This document shows, in pieces, positions 41,749 to 49,049 of a stretch of DNA of 51,225 nt. The stretch's first letter is position 1. Each line of letters opens with the position of its first letter. The translations under genes and the position numbers were made by a program. A model generated the notes under the pieces. That model was not told the DNA's origin. It ran no database searches and saw only the letters and a list, made by a program, of their open reading frames with translations. Where the stretch lies: positions 1-51,225 of the forward strand of contig PIUA01000011.1 of NCBI GenBank assembly GCA_017577405.1, written 5' to 3'. The stretch comes from Bacillota bacterium. Its GTDB lineage: Bacteria > Bacillota > Limnochordia > Limnochordales > Limnochordaceae.

Positions 41749-42564
41749 ATGCTCTTGCAGAACCTGAGACGCGGAACCATCATTGCACTCTTGGCGGCTT
41801 TGCTCGTGGTGGCCGGCGCCCAGGAGGCCCTGGCCCAGAGCTGGTCGTGGAACGGCTCCTGGAACGGGAGCGGCGGTTGGGGAAGCTGGCAGTCGTCGTC
41901 GGGAAGCGGCGGGTGGTCCGGCTCCAACACGGGTGGCAACGGTTCCTGGGGCTGGTCGTGGACGCCCGGCACGGGCTCCAGCGGCTCGAGCGGGTCCAAC
42001 ACCGGAGGTTCGAGCGGCTCGGGTGGCACTTCCAGTGGCAGCTGGTCCTGGTCGGGCAGCATCGGCTGGGGTTGGTCCGTCACCCCCTCCCGGCCCGCAC
42101 CCAGCCCCCAGCCGGCGCCCCAGCCCGCGCCCGACCCGGTGACGCCCCCGACGCCCCCCACGACGGGGACGCCGGGCGCCAGCCCGTCGGAGGAGCAGTA
42201 CCTGGTGGATGCGGCCAACGCCGAGCGGGCGGCCCACGGCCGGGCGCCGCTGGCGACCCACAGCACCCTGACCAGCCTGGCCCGGACCAAGGCGCGGGAT
42301 ATGGCGGTCAACGGCTACTTTGACCACGTCTCGCCCACCTTGGGCACCGCGCGGGACCAGATGCTGGCCGCCGGCCTCAACCCCAAGTACTGGGGAGAGA
42401 ACATCGGCATGGGCGGTTCGGTCCAGACCATCCACCGGGCCTTCATGGAGAGCCCCGGTCACCGGGCCAACATCCTGAGCGCCGGCTTCACCCACATGGG
42501 CGCCGGGGTGGTCCGCCAGGGCGGGCGGATTTGGGTGGCCGAGATGTTCATGCAGCCCCGGTAA
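41749..42564 (+). CDS. Secreted CAP-domain protein with Trp/Ser/Gly-rich region
   Basis: A 271-residue protein; GGAGGAGG fixes the ATG at 41749. A signal peptide ends near ALAQS (about residue 29). Residues about 30-105 are almost only Trp, Ser, Gly, Asn and Thr, with repeated WSW and SGSNTGG units. A Pro-rich linker follows. The C-terminal CAP/SCP domain (about 145-271) has the conserved HVSPTLGTARDQM, YWGENIGMG, ESPGHRANILSAGFTHMG and WVAEMF. In spore formers such YkwD/SafA-linked proteins are secreted or coat proteins. The Trp-rich part is unusual and may bind polymer or self-assemble. Confidence 0.85.
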   Translation: MLLQNLRRGTIIALLAALLVVAGAQEALAQSWSWNGSWNGSGGWGSWQSSSGSGGWSGSNTGGNGSWGWSWTPGTGSSGSSGSNTGGSSGSGGTSSGSWSWSGSIGWGWSVTPSRPAPSPQPAPQPAPDPVTPPTPPTTGTPGASPSEEQYLVDAANAERAAHGRAPLATHSTLTSLARTKARDMAVNGYFDHVSPTLGTARDQMLAAGLNPKYWGENIGMGGSVQTIHRAFMESPGHRANILSAGFTHMGAGVVRQGGRIWVAEMFMQPR

Positions 42565-42581
42565 ACGGCCGGGAGCCTGTC

Positions 42582-42622
42582 GCCGTCAGGAGAGCCGCGC
42601 CGCAGGCGGCTCTCCCGACGGC
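42582..42622 (+). terminator. Long hairpin after CAP gene
   Basis: GCCGTC + GGAGAGCCGC pairs with GCGGCTCTCC + GACGGC (16 pairs with one A-C mismatch) around a 7-base loop. No T run. Confidence 0.5.
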
Positions 42623-42628
42623 CCGGCA

Positions 42629-42656
42629 GCGCCCGCCCTCCGACGAGGGCGGGCGC
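42629..42656. terminator. Bidirectional terminator between CAP and xylanase genes
   Basis: A perfect 12-base-pair stem, GCGCCCGCCCTC and GAGGGCGGGCGC, with a CGAC loop, between convergent genes. TTCG follows on the plus strand; symmetrical placement suggests use from both sides. Confidence 0.6.
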
Positions 42657-42663
42657 TTCGTGC

Positions 42664-44865
42664 TCACTGGGCCTCGGTCACCAGGGTGAGGTGGCCGAAG
42701 ACCGACGGATCCTGCCACCCGTTCCCGGTCAGGTCGTTCCAGGTGGCGATGCTCTGCCGGACGCCGTCCCGGGCGTCATTGATCTGGACATCGAAGCCGA
42801 TGGTGGTCCCTTCCTCGGGCCGGATGGTCCGGAAGGGGATCTGCACCTCGACGGTGTAGGCCGTCCCCTCCACCCGGGCCGAGGAGGCGAAGCCCGCCCC
42901 GATCCCCGCCGGGTTGAAGGTCGGCTCGTTGACATAATTCACCCGGTACTGGCCGTCGTCGGCCTCGTAGGAGGTGGTCTTGGCGTTGTTCTCGTCGATG
43001 AAGACCTCGATGGAGTCCTGCTCCCACGGGCTGGAGGCGCTCCGGTCCAGCTGCTCGTCGGTCACCTGCACCAGCACGTAGAGGTGCTCGTGATCCCAGA
43101 GGACCCGGGCCGTGCCCGACGCCCCGTGCCAGGCCGTCTGGTACCGGTCCAGAGGCAGGGCGGGCGTCTGGTGCCAGATGGGGTCCACCTCGCCGTCGAT
43201 GACCGGGGTGCCGAAGGTGGCTGTGCCGTGGCGGGCCTCGGGTTTGGGCGGCGGTTCATAGGCGGCCAGGAAGAGCTCCGGATCCCGCACCGCGTGGAAG
43301 GCCAACTTGGGCTGGAGGGCCCGGTCGAAGAGGAGGGGGTTCCGATCGGCCCGCCAGCTGGAGCCGTCATCCAGGCCCCAGAAGGTGACCCGGGCGATGG
43401 TTGGGGCGTGCTCCTTGAAGATCTGGAAGAGCTGGGCGTAGAGGACCGCCTGGGCTAAGGCCTCCTCCTCCGTCAGCTGGAAGGCGTCGCCGGCGGTCAC
43501 GTCCAGCTCGGTGATGCTCACCTCCACGCCCAAGGCGGCGAACCGTTCCAGGGAGAGGCGGACGTTGGCCGGGTTGGTGGTGATGCTGTAGTGGCCCTGC
43601 ATGCCGATGCCGTCGATCAGCCGCCGGCCGCCCGTCTCCGCGGCGTACGTCCTGTTCAGCTCCTCCACCATGCGGGCCACGGCCCGGGCCTTGGCCTGGT
43701 TGTCCAGGTTGTAGTCGTTGTAGTAGAGGGCGATCGCCCACTCGGGGTGCTCATCCAGCACCTCCCGGGCCGCCCGGAAGGCCTGCTCCACCCAGTCGGG
43801 GCCGATGGCCTGGTACCAGCCCGAGGGCCGGAGGGCGCCCCGCCAGTCGTCGGGATCGGGCGGGTTGTCGACGATCGCTTCGTTGACCACATCCCAGGAG
43901 ATGACCCGGTCGCCGAAGTGCTCCATCACCGTCCGGATGTGGGCCCGCAAGTTGGCCAGGGCCTCGTCCCGGGGGAGGGGCCGGCCCGTCTCCGGGTCGG
44001 TGTGCATCCAGACGGGCGTCTGCTGGTGCCAGGCCAGGGTGTGGCCGTGCATCTTCAGACCCGCGGCCAGCACCGCATCCACCATCCGGTCGGCCGTGTC
44101 GAAGGTGAACTCGCCCTTCACCTCCTGGAGGGCTTCGGGCTTCATGGCGTTTTCGGCGGTGGCCACGTGGTAGTGGTGGGTCAAGAAGTCGAACTTGATG
44201 GTCCCCAGGTCCGCGGGTGAGACCACGTTCCCGATGAGGAAGAGGTCCCCGTAGACCTCCTTGAGGGGGGTGAGGTTCCGGTCGAAGGTGATGGGGCCCG
44301 AGCCGGTGGGCTCCAGGTGGATGTCGTCGATGTAAAAGGAGGCGGTGGGGCTGTCGGGGCTTTCGACGTACAGGGTGACGTAGCCATCGCCCAGGCTTGT
44401 GTACCGGTAGGGCGCCTCCAGGAGGACCCAGCCGTCGTCGGGGGTGACCACCAGGCTCGTCAGGTTGACGTAGCTGGCCGCGCTCCCCTGGCCGATCTGG
44501 GTGGAGAGCTGGAGCCGGGCCTGGGCGGGCTCAATGAGCCGCACCCAGACCGAGGCCAGGTACTCCTGGCCCGGCTCCAGGTACGGCTCCACCCGGAGGG
44601 AGGGGCCGTGCCAGCCCTGGGAGCGGCCCTCCACCTTGAGGGCGTACCGGCCGCCTTCGGTCCGGTTGGCTTCATCGGTGACCGTCAGCCGTTCCACCTC
44701 GCCCCGACCTTCCACCCCGCTGAGGGTCCCATCCTCGAAGGTGACGGTGGTGAACTCCAGGTGAGGCGCGCTCTGCCCGACCGCGGGCGAGGAGAGCCCC
44801 AGGAGCGGGAGGATCAGGGCCAGGGCCAGGAGAGAGGCGAGGCCTGTCCGAGCCGTTCTCGTCAT
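42664..44865 (-). CDS. Secreted GH10 endo-1,4-beta-xylanase with CBMs
   Basis: A 733-residue protein; AAGGAGG precedes the ATG. Signal peptide (about residues 1-31). An N-terminal carbohydrate-binding domain of the CBM4/9/22 type (FTTVTFEDGTLSGVEGRG to FYIDDIHLEP) is followed by the GH10 barrel (about 195-525), with acid/base Glu in WDVVNEAI and nucleophile Glu in SITELDVTAG, then a CBM9 domain (about 545-730, VIDGEVDPIWHQTPAL, then WEQDSIEVFIDENNAK). It cuts xylan outside the cell. No SLH domains are present, unlike many thermophile relatives. It indicates use of plant biomass, or an acquired trait. Confidence 0.95.
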   Translation of the reverse strand: MTRTARTGLASLLALALILPLLGLSSPAVGQSAPHLEFTTVTFEDGTLSGVEGRGEVERLTVTDEANRTEGGRYALKVEGRSQGWHGPSLRVEPYLEPGQEYLASVWVRLIEPAQARLQLSTQIGQGSAASYVNLTSLVVTPDDGWVLLEAPYRYTSLGDGYVTLYVESPDSPTASFYIDDIHLEPTGSGPITFDRNLTPLKEVYGDLFLIGNVVSPADLGTIKFDFLTHHYHVATAENAMKPEALQEVKGEFTFDTADRMVDAVLAAGLKMHGHTLAWHQQTPVWMHTDPETGRPLPRDEALANLRAHIRTVMEHFGDRVISWDVVNEAIVDNPPDPDDWRGALRPSGWYQAIGPDWVEQAFRAAREVLDEHPEWAIALYYNDYNLDNQAKARAVARMVEELNRTYAAETGGRRLIDGIGMQGHYSITTNPANVRLSLERFAALGVEVSITELDVTAGDAFQLTEEEALAQAVLYAQLFQIFKEHAPTIARVTFWGLDDGSSWRADRNPLLFDRALQPKLAFHAVRDPELFLAAYEPPPKPEARHGTATFGTPVIDGEVDPIWHQTPALPLDRYQTAWHGASGTARVLWDHEHLYVLVQVTDEQLDRSASSPWEQDSIEVFIDENNAKTTSYEADDGQYRVNYVNEPTFNPAGIGAGFASSARVEGTAYTVEVQIPFRTIRPEEGTTIGFDVQINDARDGVRQSIATWNDLTGNGWQDPSVFGHLTLVTEAQ

Positions 44866-44920
44866 CCCGATCCGAACCTCCTTGAGGGGTGTTGGTTGAT
44901 CACTCAGGCCAGTCGCACGC

Positions 44921-44936
44921 GACGCATAGAAGCGTC
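44921..44936. promoter_or_regulatory. Palindrome in xylanase leader
   Basis: GACGC, 6 bases, GCGTC in the gap upstream of the xylanase gene, about 60 bases before its ATG. It could be an operator or a leader hairpin. Confidence 0.3.
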
Positions 44937-44969
44937 AATCACAGAAAAGCGCGTCACTCGCTCCTGGGT

Positions 44970-44975
44970 ATTGTA
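44970..44975 (-). promoter_or_regulatory. Extended -10 promoter element of xylanase gene
   Basis: On the minus strand TGC-TACAAT gives an extended -10 box about 105 bases before the xylanase ATG. No good -35 is visible, which is acceptable for extended -10 promoters. Confidence 0.42.
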
Positions 44976-45123
44976 GCACAGAAGGGAAAGAAGTTGGTTG
45001 GGAAGACGAACAAACTCGGGCGGGTGACGGGACGGGCTCGGGGCTGGGCCCGCTTCGGCCGGTGGCCCCCGAGGAGGGGACCGGTGACGAGGGAGCCGCC
45101 GAGGGCGTGCTCCCTCGTTGCGG

Positions 45124-45774
45124 TCAGTGGTGGTCCAGCTGGGGCGGGAAGGGTGGCCAGAGCTGCCCCGATTCCACCAGGTCGGCCCATTCGGGACACC
45201 CGATGGGGGAGATCTGGACACACTCGGGTGGCTGCGGGCAGAACCGGGCCCGCTCCACCTCGAGCTGGACCATGAAGGTCGCCTTCACCACCACGAAGAT
45301 GCCGACCTCGCACTCGATGTAGACCGCATCGTTGCTCGTGACGGGCCGGCAGTTGAGGCACTGGACCAGGTGGAAGGTCCTGACGGACATGCCCACCCGG
45401 GCGCCGGGGAGGCGGACCCGCTTGGTCAGGGCGAAGGTCTCGACGACGGTGCGGGTCTGGTTTTCGACGGAGTAGACGACCTCCATCTTCCACTTGATGG
45501 TGAACTCGACGGTGCCGTCGCTGGGGATGGAGGTGTCGCGGATCTCCGAGTCGATCACCCGGCAGTCCACCACCCCGGTGGGGATGCCGGCGAGGCGGGT
45601 GAAGGTGACGGTGGGGCACTCGCTCACGGTGCACTCATCGTACACCTTCTCCACCATGACGCACTCCCGCTTGAAGGGTTCCTCACCCCCGGCCATGGGT
45701 GCGATGGGGGCCATCACCTGCTCGGTCTGGCGCTGCCAGTAGGAGAGGGTGGCGCCCTTGACACGCTGAGCCAT
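45124..45774 (-). CDS. Cys-rich SPOCS-like spore surface protein
   Basis: A 216-residue protein; a GGGGGG site precedes the ATG at 45774. The frame is open much further but that part is antisense to ypeB and sleB. Strong beta character is seen in VEFTIKWKMEVVYSVENQTR, then VGIFVVVKATFMVQLEVERA. Cysteines are frequent (ECVMVEK, DECTVSECPT, VVDCRV, QCLNCRP, FCPQPPEC, IGCPEW). It resembles DUF3794/SPOCS proteins of clostridial spores. The cysteines could cross-link in a coat layer. No signal peptide, as expected for a mother-cell protein. Confidence 0.6.
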   Translation of the reverse strand: MAQRVKGATLSYWQRQTEQVMAPIAPMAGGEEPFKRECVMVEKVYDECTVSECPTVTFTRLAGIPTGVVDCRVIDSEIRDTSIPSDGTVEFTIKWKMEVVYSVENQTRTVVETFALTKRVRLPGARVGMSVRTFHLVQCLNCRPVTSNDAVYIECEVGIFVVVKATFMVQLEVERARFCPQPPECVQISPIGCPEWADLVESGQLWPPFPPQLDHH

Positions 45775-45884
45775 GAACGTTTCCCCCCTTTCCATCTGCC
45801 AGGAGCTCAGGAGGACGGCTCCGCTTGGCCAGTACATCCTATTGGGCCGGTGCTGGGGTGGTGCTACCTCGGCGCGGGTTGCCC

Positions 45885-45912
45885 GGGGCCTGGTCCGCCG
45901 GGACCAGGCCCC
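45885..45912. repeat. Perfect 12-bp hairpin between divergent genes
   Basis: GGGGCCTGGTCC, GCCG loop, GGACCAGGCCCC in the 225-base gap between the Cys-rich protein gene and sleB. Position between divergent genes argues against a terminator; it may be a protein site or a leader structure. I see no further clear element in this gap. Confidence 0.45.
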
Positions 45913-45999
45913 GCTGGATGCCGAGGGCCGTCGATCCCGAGGGCATAAGGGGCCTGGGGCCGGGGAAAGCCTACGGCTGGAAAGGGCGGGTGACGTGGC

Positions 46000-46716
46000 A
46001 TGCAGACGGTTCCTCTCCGGGGTGGCACGCCCCGGCGGTGGGTTCCCACCGGGATCCTCACCTTGGTCCTCCTGGCCGTTCTGGCCGCGGCGGCGCCGGC
46101 CGCGCTGGCCCAACGGCCCACCCTCTACTGGGGCTCCCGGGGGCAGCAAGTCCGGGTCCTCCAGTGGCGCCTGCAGGAGTGGGGCTACTACCGGGGGCCC
46201 ATCGACGGCATCTTCGGCAACAGCACCTCCCAGGCGGTCCGCCGCTTCCAAGCCCGCAACGGCCTCCGGGTGGACGGGATCGTCGGCCCGGCCACCTGGT
46301 CGGCCCTGGGTCTGGGCTGGCGGGCCCAAGCCCAGCGGGCGGCCACGCCGGTGGCGGCCCGAAGCGACGACCTGACCCTCCTGGCCCGCCTCATCGAGGC
46401 GGAAGGGCAGGGCGAGCCCTACGAGGGGATGGTGGCCATCGCCGCGGTGGTGCTCAACCGGGTGAAGAGCCCCAAGTTCCCCAACACCATCGCCGGGGTC
46501 ATCTTCCAGCCCCATGCCTTCGAGTCGGTGACCAACGGGCTCATCTGGCGGCGGACGCCCTCGGCCCTGGCTTGGCAGGCGGCCCGGGACGCGCTGAACG
46601 GCTGGGATCCCACGTACGGGTCCCTCTTCTTCTGGAACCCGTCCAAGCCCGTCAGCGCGTGGATCTGGTCCCGGCCCGTGGTCCGCCAGGTGGGGGCCCA
46701 CGTCTTTGCCCTGTAA
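46000..46716 (+). CDS. sleB: SleB spore cortex-lytic enzyme
   Basis: A 238-residue protein. Signal peptide to about residue 38 (APAALAQ). A PG_binding_1 domain follows (about 40-110, SRGQQVRVLQWRLQEWGYY, then DGIFGNSTSQAVRRFQ). The hydrolase domain (about 125-238) has LLARLIEAEGQGEPYEGM with catalytic Glu and ends SRPVVRQVGAHVF. In germination SleB is a lytic transglycosylase acting on cortex muramic-lactam glycan. ypeB follows after 45 bases, the standard pair, normally under forespore control (sigma-G); I could not identify that promoter with confidence. Confidence 0.94.
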   Translation: MQTVPLRGGTPRRWVPTGILTLVLLAVLAAAAPAALAQRPTLYWGSRGQQVRVLQWRLQEWGYYRGPIDGIFGNSTSQAVRRFQARNGLRVDGIVGPATWSALGLGWRAQAQRAATPVAARSDDLTLLARLIEAEGQGEPYEGMVAIAAVVLNRVKSPKFPNTIAGVIFQPHAFESVTNGLIWRRTPSALAWQAARDALNGWDPTYGSLFFWNPSKPVSAWIWSRPVVRQVGAHVFAL

Positions 46717-46761
46717 GGAGGCATCCGTGGGGGGAACGGCTGAAGGGGAAGGGGAGCGACG

Positions 46762-48138
46762 GTGGAGAACGGGGAGAAGCGGTTTCGCAGCCTCTCGGCA
46801 CTGCTGATGATCGCCCTCCTGGGGGTGGGCGCCTGGGCCCTGAGCCTCCGCGCCGAGCGGGACCAGCTGGCCTTGGCGGTGGGAACCCGGTACCAGCAGG
46901 CCTTCCAGTTCCTCCTGGACGGCGTGGACAACATGGAGGCCAACCTGGCCAAGGTGGCGGTGGCCAGCGGTCCGGGCGATCAGATCCCGCTCCTGACGGA
47001 GATTTGGCGGGATGCGGGCATGGCCCAAACGAGCATCGGCCAGCTGCCCCTGCCCGTGGGCCGGATGATGCGGACCAGCACCTTCCTGGCCCAGGCAGGG
47101 GATTACGCCTACAGCCTGGTCCGCCAGATCGCGCGGGGGACCGTGCCCGACGATGAGGCCCGGCGGCAGCTGGCCGAGCTGAGCCAGGAGGCGGGGAAGC
47201 TGGCCAGCGAGCTGCACGGCGTCTTCGAACGGGCCCAGGCCGATGGCCCCTCGGGCTGGATGGAGCTCCAACGGGCCGCGGCCCGGGGGCTGACCGCCTC
47301 GGTGGGCGGGGCCCTGGGTGACGGTCTGGGCCGGGTGGAGACCCACCTCGAGGAGGTCCCCACCCTGACTTACGACGGGCCCTTCTCGGACCACATCACC
47401 GAGCGGAAGCCCCGGGGGCTTTCGGGGGATGAGGTGAGCGAGGCCGAGGCCGAGGCCATCGTGCGGCGCTTCCTCCCGGCCGCCGACCGGGAGGGCTACC
47501 GGGTGGAGGTGACCGACCGGGTTCAGGGGCGGATCCCCGGCTACCATGTGGCCGTCCGGCGGGAGGGGGAGGCAGGGGCCGTCTACACCCTGGACGTGGC
47601 CCGCCAGGGCGGGGCCGTCGTCTGGATGAACTCCTCCCGGCGGGTGGAGGAGAACCGGCTGGATCGGGAGGCTATGCGGGAGAAGGCCGAGGCCTTCGCC
47701 CGGGAGCGGATGGAGGATACGGACCTGGTGGCCGTGGACTCCATCGGTTCCCAGGGCCGAACCACCTTCACCCTGGTCCCCAAGGTGGACGGGGTGCTCA
47801 TCTACCCCGACATGATCAAGGTGACGGTGGCCGCGGACAACGGGGAGATCCTCCAGTACGATGCCCAGAGCTACCTGATGAACCACACGGAACGGAAGCT
47901 GGAGAAGCCGGAGCTGGAGGAGGAAGAGGCCCGCCGCCGGTTGCCGCCCGACTTTGAGCCCCGGGGGGAGGGGCGGCTGGCCTTGATCCCCACCGAAGGC
48001 CTCCGGGAAGTGCTCACCTACGAGTACCGGGGGACCGTGGACGAGACGGAGTTCATCATCTTCGTCAACGCCTCCTCGGGGCAGATCGAGGAGATTCTCC
48101 AGGTGGTGCCCACCTCCGAGGGTGAGGTGGCCCGCTAG
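46762..48138 (+). CDS. ypeB: YpeB germination protein
   Basis: A 458-residue protein with GTG start after GGGGAAGGGGAG. One N-terminal membrane helix (about residues 11-28), an alpha-helical N-terminal domain, and three PepSY-type repeats in the C-terminal half (EAEAIVRRFLPAADREGY, then REKAEAFARERMED and the PSEG-type end). It is needed to place and hold SleB in the spore. A paired sleB upstream makes the assignment firm. Confidence 0.93.
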   Translation: MENGEKRFRSLSALLMIALLGVGAWALSLRAERDQLALAVGTRYQQAFQFLLDGVDNMEANLAKVAVASGPGDQIPLLTEIWRDAGMAQTSIGQLPLPVGRMMRTSTFLAQAGDYAYSLVRQIARGTVPDDEARRQLAELSQEAGKLASELHGVFERAQADGPSGWMELQRAAARGLTASVGGALGDGLGRVETHLEEVPTLTYDGPFSDHITERKPRGLSGDEVSEAEAEAIVRRFLPAADREGYRVEVTDRVQGRIPGYHVAVRREGEAGAVYTLDVARQGGAVVWMNSSRRVEENRLDREAMREKAEAFARERMEDTDLVAVDSIGSQGRTTFTLVPKVDGVLIYPDMIKVTVAADNGEILQYDAQSYLMNHTERKLEKPELEEEEARRRLPPDFEPRGEGRLALIPTEGLREVLTYEYRGTVDETEFIIFVNASSGQIEEILQVVPTSEGEVAR

Positions 48139-48163
48139 GCGCCAGGCCCAGCAGGGGAGGGCG

Positions 48164-48212
48164 GCCTCCGGGGGGAAGTGGTGGGGCGTACGCCACCTTC
48201 CCTCCCGGAGGC
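48164..48212 (+). promoter_or_regulatory. Long hairpin that hides the uppP ribosome site
   Basis: GCCTCCGGG GGGAAG TGG (48164-48181) pairs with CCA C CTTCCC T CCCGGAGGC (48193-48212): 18 pairs with two single-base bulges. The 3' arm contains GGAGG (48207-48211), the ribosome site of uppP. It could repress uppP translation or respond to a ligand or protein; no T run follows. Confidence 0.55.
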
Positions 48213-48221
48213 GATCGCGCG

Positions 48222-49049
48222 ATGAGCTTGCTGGACGCGTTGATCCTGGGCGTGGTCCAGGGCCTGACCGAGTTCCTCCCCGTCTCCAGCTCGGGTCACC
48301 TGGTTCTGGTCCAGGCCCTGCTGGGCGTCCAGCCGGATGGGATCACCTTTGAAGTCTTTGCCCATGTGGGGACCCTGCTCGCCCTCCTGGTGGCCTACCG
48401 GTCCACCGTCCTGCGGCTGATCCGGGGAGTCTGGGCCCTTCCCCAGCTCTCGCGGGGCGGGCCCAGGGACCGGGAGACGGCCGACGACCTGAGGCTCTTG
48501 GGCCTGCTCCTCCTGGCCTCGGTCCCGGCCGGTCTGGCCGGCATTCTGCTCAAGCCCCAGATCGACCGGCTCTTCGGCTCGGTGGAGCTGGTGGGCTGGA
48601 TGCTCCTCCTCACCGGCGGGCTCCTTTTGGTGGCCGAGCGGCGGGCCCGGCCGGCGGCCGCTCCCGTCGATCCCCAGCAGGCGGCCCGCCTTTCCGCGGG
48701 CCAGGCCCTCCTCATGGGGATCGGCCAGGCCTTGGCCATCCTCCCCGGCCTCTCCCGGTCGGGGACCACCTTGAGCTTCGGTCTGCTGGCCCGGCTGGAC
48801 CGGGCTGATGCGGCCAACTTCGCCTTCCTCATGGCCATCCCCGCCATCGGGGGGGCCTTCCTCTTGACCCTGGTGGACCTGGCCCAGACGGGCAGCCCCT
48901 TGGAGGGGACCCTCCTGGTGGGTGCCGCCGCGGCCGCGGTCTCGGGCTACGGGGCCATCCACGCCCTCCTGCGGCTGGTCCAGCGGGGGCGGCTCTGGTG
49001 GTTCACCCTCTACACGTGGGCCGTGGGGGCCTGGGTGCTTCTGACATGA
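48222..49049 (+). CDS. uppP: Undecaprenyl-diphosphatase UppP/BacA
   Basis: A 275-residue membrane enzyme with about eight helices. Conserved blocks: LILGVVQGLTEFLPVSSSGHLVL with the catalytic Glu, and ILPGLSRSGTTLSFGLLARLDR. It recycles the undecaprenyl carrier needed for wall synthesis. The ribosome site GGAGG lies in the 3' arm of a long hairpin. Its stop overlaps the ATG of the next gene (ATGA). Confidence 0.95.
   Translation: MSLLDALILGVVQGLTEFLPVSSSGHLVLVQALLGVQPDGITFEVFAHVGTLLALLVAYRSTVLRLIRGVWALPQLSRGGPRDRETADDLRLLGLLLLASVPAGLAGILLKPQIDRLFGSVELVGWMLLLTGGLLLVAERRARPAAAPVDPQQAARLSAGQALLMGIGQALAILPGLSRSGTTLSFGLLARLDRADAANFAFLMAIPAIGGAFLLTLVDLAQTGSPLEGTLLVGAAAAAVSGYGAIHALLRLVQRGRLWWFTLYTWAVGAWVLLT

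Noticed and set aside
44880-45120. Riboswitch in the xylanase leader
   Set aside because: Only a short palindrome is visible; no known riboswitch core or conserved multi-stem layout could be recognised.
45835-45841. CATCCTA as a sigma-G -10 box for sleB
   Set aside because: It is about 160 bases from the start and has no -35 match.
45775-47886. Extension of the minus-strand Cys-rich gene to a 920-codon frame
   Set aside because: The extra part is antisense to sleB and ypeB and low-complexity; a ribosome site and ATG at 45774 fit the family-like protein.
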